Shown here one piece after another: positions 1 to 5,875 of a stretch of DNA of 14,794 bases. Source of the DNA: UBA2428 sp002343545 (GTDB lineage: Bacteria > Bdellovibrionota > UBA2428); the NCBI GenBank assembly GCA_937952285.1, contig CALFZE010000021.1, positions 1-14,794 of the forward strand, read 5' to 3'. Numbering within the stretch: position 1 is the first letter of the stretch; every line of letters begins with the position of its first letter. A program made the translations under genes and the position numbers. Below the pieces are notes generated by a model. That model saw only the letters and a program-made list of their open reading frames with translations. It was not told the DNA's origin and did not search any database.

Positions 1-1
1 A

Positions 2-448
2 CTAAGAACCAAATCGAAACAAAAGCGCCGTCTCGCCATCCCGGTAATACGCCGGACGACGTCCCACGACCTCAAATCCAAGGGCTTCGTAAACCCGTCG
101 CGCGGCAGCGTTGGACTCGCGAACCTCGAGATCGACTTGAGTGCCTTCGGCCCCGCCAAGCCACGCAAGAAAGTCGCCCAAGGCCCGGCGCCCCCAACCG
201 CACCCCTTCGGCGCGACGGCCCAGTGCATGATCGAATGCTCGTTTCCCAGCGACCGAAAAAGAACGAAGCCGCGGGCCGACGCGTCGTCGGCGCAAGCCC
301 ACTCGAAGAGCCGCGCCTGATCCGACGCGAGTTCCGCTTCGTAATCTTCGAGACGCCAACCGAAGCGCCCATCGACCCCCGCGTGATCGATCGCGTGCAA
401 GCGTCGCGCGAGCTCGGCGCGACCAAGCTCCGGAAGCCGCCCCTTCAA
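2..448 (-). CDS. rimI: RimI-like GNAT N-acetyltransferase
   Basis: Predicted acetyl-CoA-dependent N-acetyltransferase of the GNAT fold, 148 aa and complete (stop TAG at 4-2). The C-terminal half matches RimI, the N-terminal acetyltransferase of ribosomal protein S18: LEVR at residues 107-110, N113, a VYEALGF segment at 119-125, and a YYRDGE stretch at 134-139. The acetyl-CoA loop near residues 78-90 (VAPKGCGWGRRAL) keeps the G-x-G core but departs from the usual R/Q-x-x-G-x-G. The start is TTG at 448-446; its TTGA overlaps the stop of the preceding gene, so translation is probably coupled. It is the last gene visible in the resB-ccsA-engB run. GNAT membership is firm; S18 as substrate is inferred from family resemblance, and it could be another protein acetyltransferase. 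Confidence 0.75.
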   Translation of the reverse strand: MKGRLPELGRAELARRLHAIDHAGVDGRFGWRLEDYEAELASDQARLFEWACADDASARGFVLFRSLGNEHSIMHWAVAPKGCGWGRRALGDFLAWLGGAEGTQVDLEVRESNAAARRVYEALGFEVVGRRPAYYRDGETALLFRFGS

Positions 449-1125
449 GGCGTCGACCCCGCCTTAGCGGTCGGCGCCACGTTTTCCAACGCCCGGTCCA
501 CGTTCAGACGCTGAACGCGGTAACGAGCCTTCAACTGCAAAACCCAGTCTTCGAGTGCCTTGCGGCCCGCGGCTTCGCGATCCGCCGCGGAGACTTTCTT
601 GCCCGCCGAGCGGGACTCGAGCTCGGCCCCTGCCCCCTTTACCCTCGTTTCCAAAATCGAGTCGACCACGATGTGCTGCGAAAGCTTTTCGCGGACGTCC
701 GCCTCGGTCAGCTCGAAGTCCCGCAGGAAGGCGCGGTAGCGATCGCCTAGGCGTCGCTGCAAGGACTGCAGCGACCGGCGCAACTCGACCTCGCCCGCCG
801 CCTCGCGTCCGACCAGCCGGTTGTCCTCGAGAATCATGAGCTCGAGAATATGCCCCTGGGTCGCGCCTTCGAGCAGCGTTTTGGAAAGATCCGAAGGCCG
901 CAAACCCACGCGGTAGTTGTCGGGTCGCTTGAGCAACAGATCGATCAGCACCTGGCGATCCGTCACGACCCGCTCGGCCACGATCGCGACGACCTCGACG
1001 CCAAGGGACTTCGCGGCCGACGCTTTCGGCGAAGGCGTCGGAAAAACCGAGGGCGACGGCGAAACCTGCGCCCCCGCCGAAAACGCCAGCATCGCCAAGG
1101 CGAATGCCGGCGCGCCGCGAATCAC
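445..1125 (-). CDS. Secreted SurA N-domain-like protein without a PPIase domain
   Basis: A 226-aa protein with an N-terminal signal peptide (residues 1-20, hydrophobic core AFALAMLAFSAGA), a Ser/Pro/Ala-rich linker (21-40) and a mostly helical domain (45-165). That domain resembles the N-terminal chaperone domain of SurA/PpiD: a strand-like VVAIVAERVVTDRQV opening, then amphipathic helices and a RAFLRDFELTEADVREKL segment. No parvulin-type peptidyl-prolyl isomerase domain follows; the last 60 residues are charged and end in a low-complexity tail. This suggests a periplasmic chaperone or outer-membrane-protein handling role, an inference from fold-like pattern only. I chose the GTG at 1125-1123 because GGAGG sits 4 nt upstream and GTGA overlaps the engB stop; an in-frame TTG lies 12 nt downstream of no better site. 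The frame stays open upstream to 1392, but that part lies inside engB in another frame. Confidence 0.65.
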   Translation of the reverse strand: MIRGAPAFALAMLAFSAGAQVSPSPSVFPTPSPKASAAKSLGVEVVAIVAERVVTDRQVLIDLLLKRPDNYRVGLRPSDLSKTLLEGATQGHILELMILEDNRLVGREAAGEVELRRSLQSLQRRLGDRYRAFLRDFELTEADVREKLSQHIVVDSILETRVKGAGAELESRSAGKKVSAADREAAGRKALEDWVLQLKARYRVQRLNVDRALENVAPTAKAGSTP

Positions 1126-1739
1126 AATCCCTCCGCGCAGGCGCGAACGTAAGCGCGCGCCGAAGCCTGCACGGCGTCGAGTCCTTCTCCCTTGAGCGAG
1201 CTGACCCAAAAGGGCTTCTCCGTCGACGTCTCGATGAGCGCACCCCAAGCCTTTTCGACCGAAGCGCGCTTCCCCTTGGAGACCTGATCGGATTTCGTGA
1301 AGACGAGCGAGTAAGGCTCGCGCCGCAACCACTTGGCGACCTCGAACTCTTCGGCCGCGGGCACCCGCAGCGGATCCGCGAGCCAGATCCAATGCAGCGA
1401 TTTTTCGCGGCTCCGCTCGCGCAGCGTGTCCGCGAGGGCGAGCCAGAGATCGCGCTCGGCTTCCTTGGCTCCCTTCGCGAAACCGTAGCCCGGCAAATCG
1501 ATGAGCTCGAGCCGAGCCTCCTTCGCGCGACCGAGCACGACTTCCACGCCCACGAGGCTGCGCGTTTTTCCGGGCTGGGCGCTCGTATGGAAATGCTTAC
1601 GCGGGTGGACGAGCGCATTCAGGAACGAGCTCTTGCCCACGTTCGAGCGACCGAGCACCGCCCAACGTGGCATCTTGCCCTCGGGTACCTGTTCGAGGGT
1701 GTACCCCAAGAAACTGAGTTTCGATTCACCGAGCCCCAT
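1122..1739 (-). CDS. engB: Ribosome biogenesis GTPase EngB/YsxC/YihA
   Basis: Small cytoplasmic GTPase needed in many bacteria for late assembly of the 50S ribosomal subunit; 205 aa, the usual family length. Motifs in order: G1 P-loop GRSNVGKS (residues 30-37), the family's PGKTRSL switch region (56-62), G3 DLPGYGF (81-87), G4 TKSD (148-151) and G5 SSLKGEG (180-186). The segment between G3 and G4, where the family usually has a D-x-R-H motif, reads ADPLRVP (121-127), a mild divergence. The start is ATG at 1739-1737, 2 bp after the ccsA stop. The C-terminus overlaps the start of the SurA-like gene by 4 bp. Its position between cytochrome biogenesis and chaperone genes looks like plain operon packing, not a shared function. 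Confidence 0.95.
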   Translation of the reverse strand: MGLGESKLSFLGYTLEQVPEGKMPRWAVLGRSNVGKSSFLNALVHPRKHFHTSAQPGKTRSLVGVEVVLGRAKEARLELIDLPGYGFAKGAKEAERDLWLALADTLRERSREKSLHWIWLADPLRVPAAEEFEVAKWLRREPYSLVFTKSDQVSKGKRASVEKAWGALIETSTEKPFWVSSLKGEGLDAVQASARAYVRACAEGL

Positions 1740-1741
1740 CG

Positions 1742-3112
1742 TCAGGTCGACCCGTAGCTATGCAGGCCGCTCAACACCAGGTTCACGCCCAGGAACGCGA
1801 AGACCAGCACGACAAAGCCCACGATCGCGAGCACCGACAAGGCGTTCGGCTTCCAGCGCAGCAAAAGCTTGCCGTGCAGATAGATCAAGTAAACGAGCCA
1901 AGTGATAAGCGCCCAGGTCTCCTTGGGATCCCAACCCCAACTGCGTCCCCACGCGGAGTAAGCCCAGATCGCGCCCGTGATGAGCAGCAGTGTCTGGAAG
2001 GGGAAGCCGAAGAGGATGTTCTTGTACCCGAGTTCATCCAAGCGGTCCGCCGAGGGCAGTCCCGCCAAGAAGCCTCCGTATCGCCGCGACACGACCAGGA
2101 ACATGAGCGCGAAGAAGGCCGTCATCGCGAGCAGGATGACGAGATAGGGATTGGAAGCGAAGGTCAGAAACTCGTTCGAGCGCACGCCCAATCCGATGGA
2201 TCCGAGCAAAGCCAGCAGCGCGACGAAGGCGCCCGCGAAGAGCCAAGGCCCGGGCCCTTCCAAGTCGAAACCGCGCTTGGCCGCGTTCTCGGCCGAAAGC
2301 GGCAGCGCGGCGAGATTCGTACGCGTGTCGCGCCGACGGCGGAACCACAACGCCAAGCCCGAAGCCGCGAAGAGCGCCCACGAAGCGTGAAAGGGAATCG
2401 TGGCGTAGGGAACCTTCTCCATGCGGGTCACCATCGGGCCGCCGGGATAATCCTGCGACGTGTCCTTCACCTTGACGACCTTGCCCGAGGCGAGGGTCGC
2501 TTCGCGCGTGCGCGCCATGTGGAAGGAACCCGTGCGCCAAACGTCCTCGCCGCCCGCGAGGCCCAGGTTGAGCACCGCCATGAAGGCCAAGCCCGCGCCG
2601 ATCTTCGAGAGCGAAACTCCGTTGCGCATGAGGTGCAGGTACGCAAAGCATCCCGACATCGTGAAGCCCGCGTAGGAGAGCATCCCGAAGATGACGTGGA
2701 TCTTGAGCCAGTTGCTTTGCAGCGCCGGGATAAGCGGCTCGACGTCCTTGTTGGGCGTCATAACGCCCATGCCCATCAGGATCAAAACGAGCGGCATCGC
2801 GACGGCCCCCGCGACCGGAAGCTTCCACGAGAACATCGTGTAGACCTGAAAGAGGACGACGCCCCAAGAGAAGAATACGAGGCTTTCGTAGAGGTTCGTC
2901 CAGGGCGGCCGATCGAGCCCGCCGACCGCCCAGCGGATACCGAGCCCCGCCGTGTGGAGCACGAAGCCCGCGAGCACGAGCCAACCCGCGAACTTGGCCC
3001 AAGCCTGGATCTTCGTTCCCGTGCGCGAGATCGCGACGATGTAGGCAAAGCAGGAAGCCAGGTAGAGGAACGACGAGAAATTCAGGGCCCAAATCGCATT
3101 TTCGTTCGTCAT
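1742..3112 (-). CDS. ccsA: Cytochrome c biogenesis protein CcsA/ResC (System II), with insertion
   Basis: Polytopic inner-membrane protein that, with ResB/CcsB, handles haem and attaches it to apocytochrome c on the periplasmic side. The WWD haem-handling motif is clear: W388-G-R-S-W392-G-W394-D395-P-K-E-T-W400. Conserved histidines of the family are in place at 139 (KIHV), 413 (YLHGK) and 451 (LHSYG), as is TNLYESL at 72-78. At 456 aa it is longer than typical CcsA (about 300-350). The extra length is a block at roughly residues 185-345 holding a polar loop (190-240) and additional membrane segments before the LDELGYKNILFGFP entry to the WWD domain. The start ATG at 3112 has GAAGGAG 8 nt upstream, overlapping the resB stop. 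It follows resB by 13 bp, as expected for a System II pair. Confidence 0.93.
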   Translation of the reverse strand: MTNENAIWALNFSSFLYLASCFAYIVAISRTGTKIQAWAKFAGWLVLAGFVLHTAGLGIRWAVGGLDRPPWTNLYESLVFFSWGVVLFQVYTMFSWKLPVAGAVAMPLVLILMGMGVMTPNKDVEPLIPALQSNWLKIHVIFGMLSYAGFTMSGCFAYLHLMRNGVSLSKIGAGLAFMAVLNLGLAGGEDVWRTGSFHMARTREATLASGKVVKVKDTSQDYPGGPMVTRMEKVPYATIPFHASWALFAASGLALWFRRRRDTRTNLAALPLSAENAAKRGFDLEGPGPWLFAGAFVALLALLGSIGLGVRSNEFLTFASNPYLVILLAMTAFFALMFLVVSRRYGGFLAGLPSADRLDELGYKNILFGFPFQTLLLITGAIWAYSAWGRSWGWDPKETWALITWLVYLIYLHGKLLLRWKPNALSVLAIVGFVVLVFAFLGVNLVLSGLHSYGST

Positions 3113-3125
3113 CTTTTTTTCTCCT

Positions 3126-4556
3126 TCAGACGGGCTTTCCGTCCGTGGCCGTCATGAGCTTGGTCTTCCAAGCCTCGACCTGCGCCACGAAGCCGAGCGG
3201 CAAGCGGTGGATCGATCCGGCAAAATCCACGCGTCCCTTCTCGAAACGCAGGTAGTACTTCTTATGTTGAACGAAGAGCGCGTAGAAGGTCCCGAGCAGC
3301 ATGCCAAAGCAACCGAGCCAATAGATGGGCGCGCCGGGATCGTAGCCGATCTGCAGGCCCGTAAAGTGAAGCTCGCGCACGTCGTCGATGAGAATCGTGT
3401 AGGGCGCGTCGCGCTGCCAATCGAACTGCGGGTAGTGCTGCAGGACCCAAAAGGGCTTGCCCGTCACCTTCTCGCCCTGGACTTCGGCAAACTGCACCGC
3501 CGGCCCGAGGTTCTGCAGATTCGGGTGCGCCTGCATCGCGACGAGCTTCGGCGCGCGATCTTTCGTGTCGAGGACTTCGCCGATGGTGCCCACCATGGGC
3601 AAATGCGCCGCCGAACGATTCGCCTTCTCGACGAGTCGCGAACGCACGCGGAAGTCCCCGAGCCGACCGTAGCTCGCCTGGTAGAAGACGAAGTTACGGT
3701 AATCCATCGGGTCGTTCACGCGGATCTCGCGCGAATGCACGACCTTGCCGCGCTCGATGACGTTCAGACGGCTCACGAAGTCCGACGGACGCCCCGGAAA
3801 GTCCGGGTAGAACTTCACGTCAAAGCGCTCGGCCTGGACCCGAAAGCCGAGCAGCCGCTCGTTCACGAGCCCGCCCGGCGCCGGCAGCAGCCCCGAGGCC
3901 TTGCCTTCCTTGAAGATCAAAAACGTATCGACGGCTTCGCCCTCGGGAATATTCGCGGCGCCCTCGAATCCGTAGAGCGAGCTCAGGATGGCGCCGAGGA
4001 ACACGACGAGAAGCGAGGTGTGCACGAGCACGTTCGCGACGCGGCTCCAGCGCCCCGTCTGCCAGAATACCTGGAATCCGCTCTCGCCCTGCTCGAGCAC
4101 GACGGGTTCGCGGAAGGGGCCTTTCGCCGCGCCGAGCACCGCAGCCAACGCCTCGTCCGCCGACTGCCGCGTGCGCCACTCCGCCCGAAACTCTTCGGGC
4201 TGCCGCGCGAAGGTCTCCTTGGACCAAGCGACGGGCTTCGCCACGGCGAAGCGCCACATCGCGGGCCAACGCTCGACCGAGCAAGCCACGAGGTTCATCG
4301 AAAGGAGGGCCATCAGCCCGACGTACCAGAACGAGTGGTACGAGGTGAAAAGTTGCAGACGACGGCCCCAGTTCCAGAAGTCGAAGTCGTACTGGGCGCC
4401 CGGGTCGACGTTCGAGATGTTGTACTGAAGGATCAGCGTCCCCGGAATCGAAAGCAGCAGCAAAGCCGCGAGCAGAAGGATCGTGAACTTGACCGAGGCC
4501 AAGGCCTTCCACGCCCGATCGAGGCGCCGGTCGAAGTTGGACCAGAATGCTTCCAT
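3126..4556 (-). CDS. resB: Cytochrome c biogenesis protein ResB/CcsB (System II)
   Basis: Membrane partner of CcsA in System II cytochrome c maturation, 476 aa. Membrane segments appear at residues about 23-43, 76-93, 175-195 and near the C-terminus (PIYWLGCFGMLLGTFYALF). A large periplasmic domain lies between the third and fourth. Family hallmarks are GRWSRVANVLVHTSLL (168-183, with H179, a candidate haem-ligand histidine) and the periplasmic REIRVNDPMDYRNFVFYQAS segment (276-295). I chose the ATG at 4556-4554; an in-frame TTG at 4586 would add ten residues (ARVPEHPGN) with no better ribosome site. Only a weak GGA precedes the ATG, so initiation may be leaderless (see the promoter entry). 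It is the first gene of a five-gene minus-strand run. Confidence 0.93.
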   Translation of the reverse strand: MEAFWSNFDRRLDRAWKALASVKFTILLLAALLLLSIPGTLILQYNISNVDPGAQYDFDFWNWGRRLQLFTSYHSFWYVGLMALLSMNLVACSVERWPAMWRFAVAKPVAWSKETFARQPEEFRAEWRTRQSADEALAAVLGAAKGPFREPVVLEQGESGFQVFWQTGRWSRVANVLVHTSLLVVFLGAILSSLYGFEGAANIPEGEAVDTFLIFKEGKASGLLPAPGGLVNERLLGFRVQAERFDVKFYPDFPGRPSDFVSRLNVIERGKVVHSREIRVNDPMDYRNFVFYQASYGRLGDFRVRSRLVEKANRSAAHLPMVGTIGEVLDTKDRAPKLVAMQAHPNLQNLGPAVQFAEVQGEKVTGKPFWVLQHYPQFDWQRDAPYTILIDDVRELHFTGLQIGYDPGAPIYWLGCFGMLLGTFYALFVQHKKYYLRFEKGRVDFAGSIHRLPLGFVAQVEAWKTKLMTATDGKPV

Positions 4557-4565
4557 ATTTCCGGG

Positions 4566-4596
4566 ATGTTCTGGCACCCGCGCCAAGCCGGGTCAA
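4566..4596 (-). promoter_or_regulatory. Possible promoter for the resB-ccsA-engB operon
   Basis: On the minus strand TTGACC (4596-4591, 5 of 6 to the sigma-70 -35) is followed after a long 19-bp spacer by GAACAT (4571-4566, 3 of 6 to the -10). The hexamer ends 9 nt before the resB ATG, so any mRNA would be almost leaderless. The -35 is good and the -10 is poor; the call rests partly on the same spacing at rpsT and prfB. Confidence 0.3.
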
Positions 4597-4606
4597 CCAC
4601 GCTCGG

Positions 4607-4620
4607 CCTTTCCCGAAAGG
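4607..4620. repeat. Perfect inverted repeat CCTTTC-CC-GAAAGG
   Basis: A 14-bp inverted repeat with 6-bp arms lies in the 103-bp divergent spacer between resB and the I9-like gene. It is upstream of, and roughly midway between, the two putative promoters. It could be an operator for a dimeric regulator, or chance in a high-GC spacer. There is no T-run, so a terminator is unlikely. Confidence 0.35.
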
Positions 4621-4647
4621 GGTGCTGTGCGCGACCGAAAACGGCGC

Positions 4648-4653
4648 TAAAAT
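4648..4653 (+). promoter_or_regulatory. Putative -10 element (TAAAAT) for the I9-like gene
   Basis: TAAAAT matches the -10 consensus at 5 of 6 positions and ends 6 nt before the ATG at 4660. Transcription would start at about the A of the ATG, giving a leaderless mRNA, consistent with the missing Shine-Dalgarno. No convincing -35 is seen at 16-18 bp (CTGTGC at 17 bp), so an activator or alternative sigma factor is possible. Confidence 0.4.
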
Positions 4654-4659
4654 GGCACC

Positions 4660-5043
4660 ATGAAGCGCTTTCTCCTTTGGCTCTTCCTCTTGCCCGCCTT
4701 CGCTCCCCTCGTGGCCGACGCCGGCGGGTCTCGCAAACCAAAGGCTCCCACCGAACAAGTCGTCAAGGAGGCTCCCGTTATGGGCTCCAGCCAAGATAGC
4801 CGTCCCGCCGCCGTTCCCCTTCAGCTTTTAGTCGCCTTCAAGGACGCGAAGGCCGCGACCAAGCGCGCCGAGATCTTCAAGGCGGCCGGCGGACACGAAG
4901 TCGAGAAAGTCGGGTCGAGCGAGCTCTATCTCGTCGCGTTCCCCGAAGGCAGCGACCTGAAGGCCGCCCAAGACAAGTTGGCCAAGTCCGAGGGCGTCCG
5001 CTACGCCGAGCCGAACCTCATCATGCGGACCTTCAAGAACTAG
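4660..5043 (+). CDS. Small secreted protein resembling a stand-alone subtilisin propeptide (I9-like)
   Basis: A 127-aa protein with a signal peptide (MKRFLLWLFLLPAFAPLVADA, residues 1-21), a polar linker (22-52) and a compact domain (54-127). The domain has the pattern of S8 protease propeptides and peptidase inhibitor I9/fervidolysin prodomains: an opening strand LQLLVAFK, a helix, a second strand ELYLVAFPEG (89-98), a helix, and the hallmark GVRYAEPN (112-119). No protease domain follows and none is encoded nearby, so it may act alone as a secreted inhibitor or folding helper of a subtilisin-like protease encoded elsewhere. That role is inferred from pattern only. The ATG at 4660 has no Shine-Dalgarno. 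Its stop codon overlaps the stop of the convergent FliL-like gene by 2 bp. Confidence 0.7.
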   Translation: MKRFLLWLFLLPAFAPLVADAGGSRKPKAPTEQVVKEAPVMGSSQDSRPAAVPLQLLVAFKDAKAATKRAEIFKAAGGHEVEKVGSSELYLVAFPEGSDLKAAQDKLAKSEGVRYAEPNLIMRTFKN

Positions 5044-5717
5044 CGGATGATGAAGCTCGAGAAGAGCACATCCTTCACCCGGCCCTTGTGCATGCGCAGG
5101 TTGAGCTCCTTCTGGATGCGGGCCTTGAGCGCCGCCTTTCCCTTGAAGGTCTTCAGCTCTTCCTGCTGAAACTCCGACGCCATCGAGGCGATGATCGAAC
5201 GGAACTGGGATTTGAGCAGCAAGGCTTCCTGTTCGGCCTCGAAGTTCGTCACCTCGAGCACGATTTCCGTGATGACGGCTCCCCCGGCGCGCTTGCCGAT
5301 CTTCGTGCCCGAGAAGATTTCCTCGAGCGTCACGAAACGGGTCAGCTCCACGGGGGCCGGCGGGTTCTTGATGAGCGAGGCGAGGCCGCGGGTTTCCGAA
5401 ATCTCGGGCTCCACGAGGTCATGTCCTTCTTCCATCTGACCGTCGCGGCGGTCCAGGATCTCCTTCGGGATGTCGCGGGCGATCTGAATCAAGCCGCCGC
5501 CTTCGCCTTCGGCGCCGTGGCTTTCGGCCGGCTCTTCGACGTGGTGCACGACCTTTGGGTGAAGGGCCCGGTGCTCACGCACGACGAGCAGGATCGATCC
5601 CAGGACGCACGCCAACGCGCCAAAGCCCAGTCCCAACATGAGCTTGGCGAGCGGGCGATCGCGCGGAGACAGCCGATCCCAACCGATTCGCGCGAGCAGC
5701 TTGGAGGCGAGCTTCAT
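5040..5717 (-). CDS. fliL: FliL-family flagellar basal-body-associated protein
   Basis: Predicted inner-membrane protein with one N-terminal membrane anchor (about residues 24-47), a His/Glu/Gly-rich linker (50-125) and a C-terminal FliL domain (145-225). The domain reads AVITEIVLEVTNFEAE, an amphipathic helical middle, KGKAALKARIQKELN, and the terminal VKDVLFSSFIIR, which corresponds to the family's closing V-x-x-V-x-F-T-x-F-V-I/V-Q. FliL surrounds or supports the stator of the flagellar motor. The ATG at 5777 would add 20 residues, but those codons include a rare-looking run (ATA AGA AGG GGG) that instead looks like leader sequence. It also overlaps a sigma-28-like promoter, so I prefer the ATG at 5717. 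No other flagellar genes are in the window; it could be a FliL paralogue with another role. Confidence 0.75.
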   Translation of the reverse strand: MKLASKLLARIGWDRLSPRDRPLAKLMLGLGFGALACVLGSILLVVREHRALHPKVVHHVEEPAESHGAEGEGGGLIQIARDIPKEILDRRDGQMEEGHDLVEPEISETRGLASLIKNPPAPVELTRFVTLEEIFSGTKIGKRAGGAVITEIVLEVTNFEAEQEALLLKSQFRSIIASMASEFQQEELKTFKGKAALKARIQKELNLRMHKGRVKDVLFSSFIIR

Positions 5718-5725
5718 CCCCCTTC

Positions 5726-5752
5726 TTATCGGAAGATCCCTCGGCGCCTTGA
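5726..5752 (-). promoter_or_regulatory. Sigma-28-like promoter for the FliL-like gene
   Basis: On the minus strand TCAAGGCG (5752-5745), exactly 11 nt, then TCCGATAA (5733-5726). The FliA/sigma-28 consensus is TAAAGTTT (TCAAG-type in some taxa)-N11-GCCGATAA, so the -10 matches 7 of 8 and the spacer is exact. The element ends 8 nt before the ATG at 5717; AAGAAGGGGG lies between. A flagellar-sigma promoter fits a FliL gene. Confidence 0.55.
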
Positions 5753-5837
5753 TGCGTCGGAGCGCCACCCACGACATGAAGTTTCGGTTAATTCATCGGA
5801 ATTCGACGCCTTACGCGGGACGGGCCGAGATTTCCGC

Positions 5838-5864
5838 TCAGGTCTGCGGAGAGAAATCCGATAA
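5838..5864 (+). promoter_or_regulatory. Sigma-28-like promoter for the HD-GYP gene
   Basis: On the plus strand TCAGGTCT (5838-5845), 11 nt, then TCCGATAA (5857-5864), the same octamer and spacing as the oppositely facing element at 5726-5752. The -35 is weaker (5 of 8 to TAAAGTTT). It ends 11 nt before the ATG at 5876. No sigma-70 -35 is seen at a proper distance. Confidence 0.5.
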
Positions 5865-5875
5865 ATTGAATTGAG

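Noticed and set aside
1126..1392. Upstream extension of the SurA-like gene
   Set aside because: The extension lies inside engB in another frame and would remove the signal peptide from the N-terminus. GTG at 1125 has a good GGAGG site.
3207..4799. 530-codon open frame on the plus strand
   Set aside because: It is antisense to resB, whose family motifs are unambiguous. The translation is charged low-complexity sequence typical of a shadow frame in high-GC DNA.
5718..5777. Longer FliL-like start at ATG 5777
   Set aside because: There is no ribosome site, the codon run ATA AGA AGG GGG is unusual, and it overlaps the sigma-28-like promoter. Not excluded.
5793..5800. A third, minus-strand TCCGATGA box in the same spacer
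   Set aside because: It is one mismatch from the octamer, but no TCAAG-type -35 lies 11 nt upstream, so I do not call a second FliL promoter.
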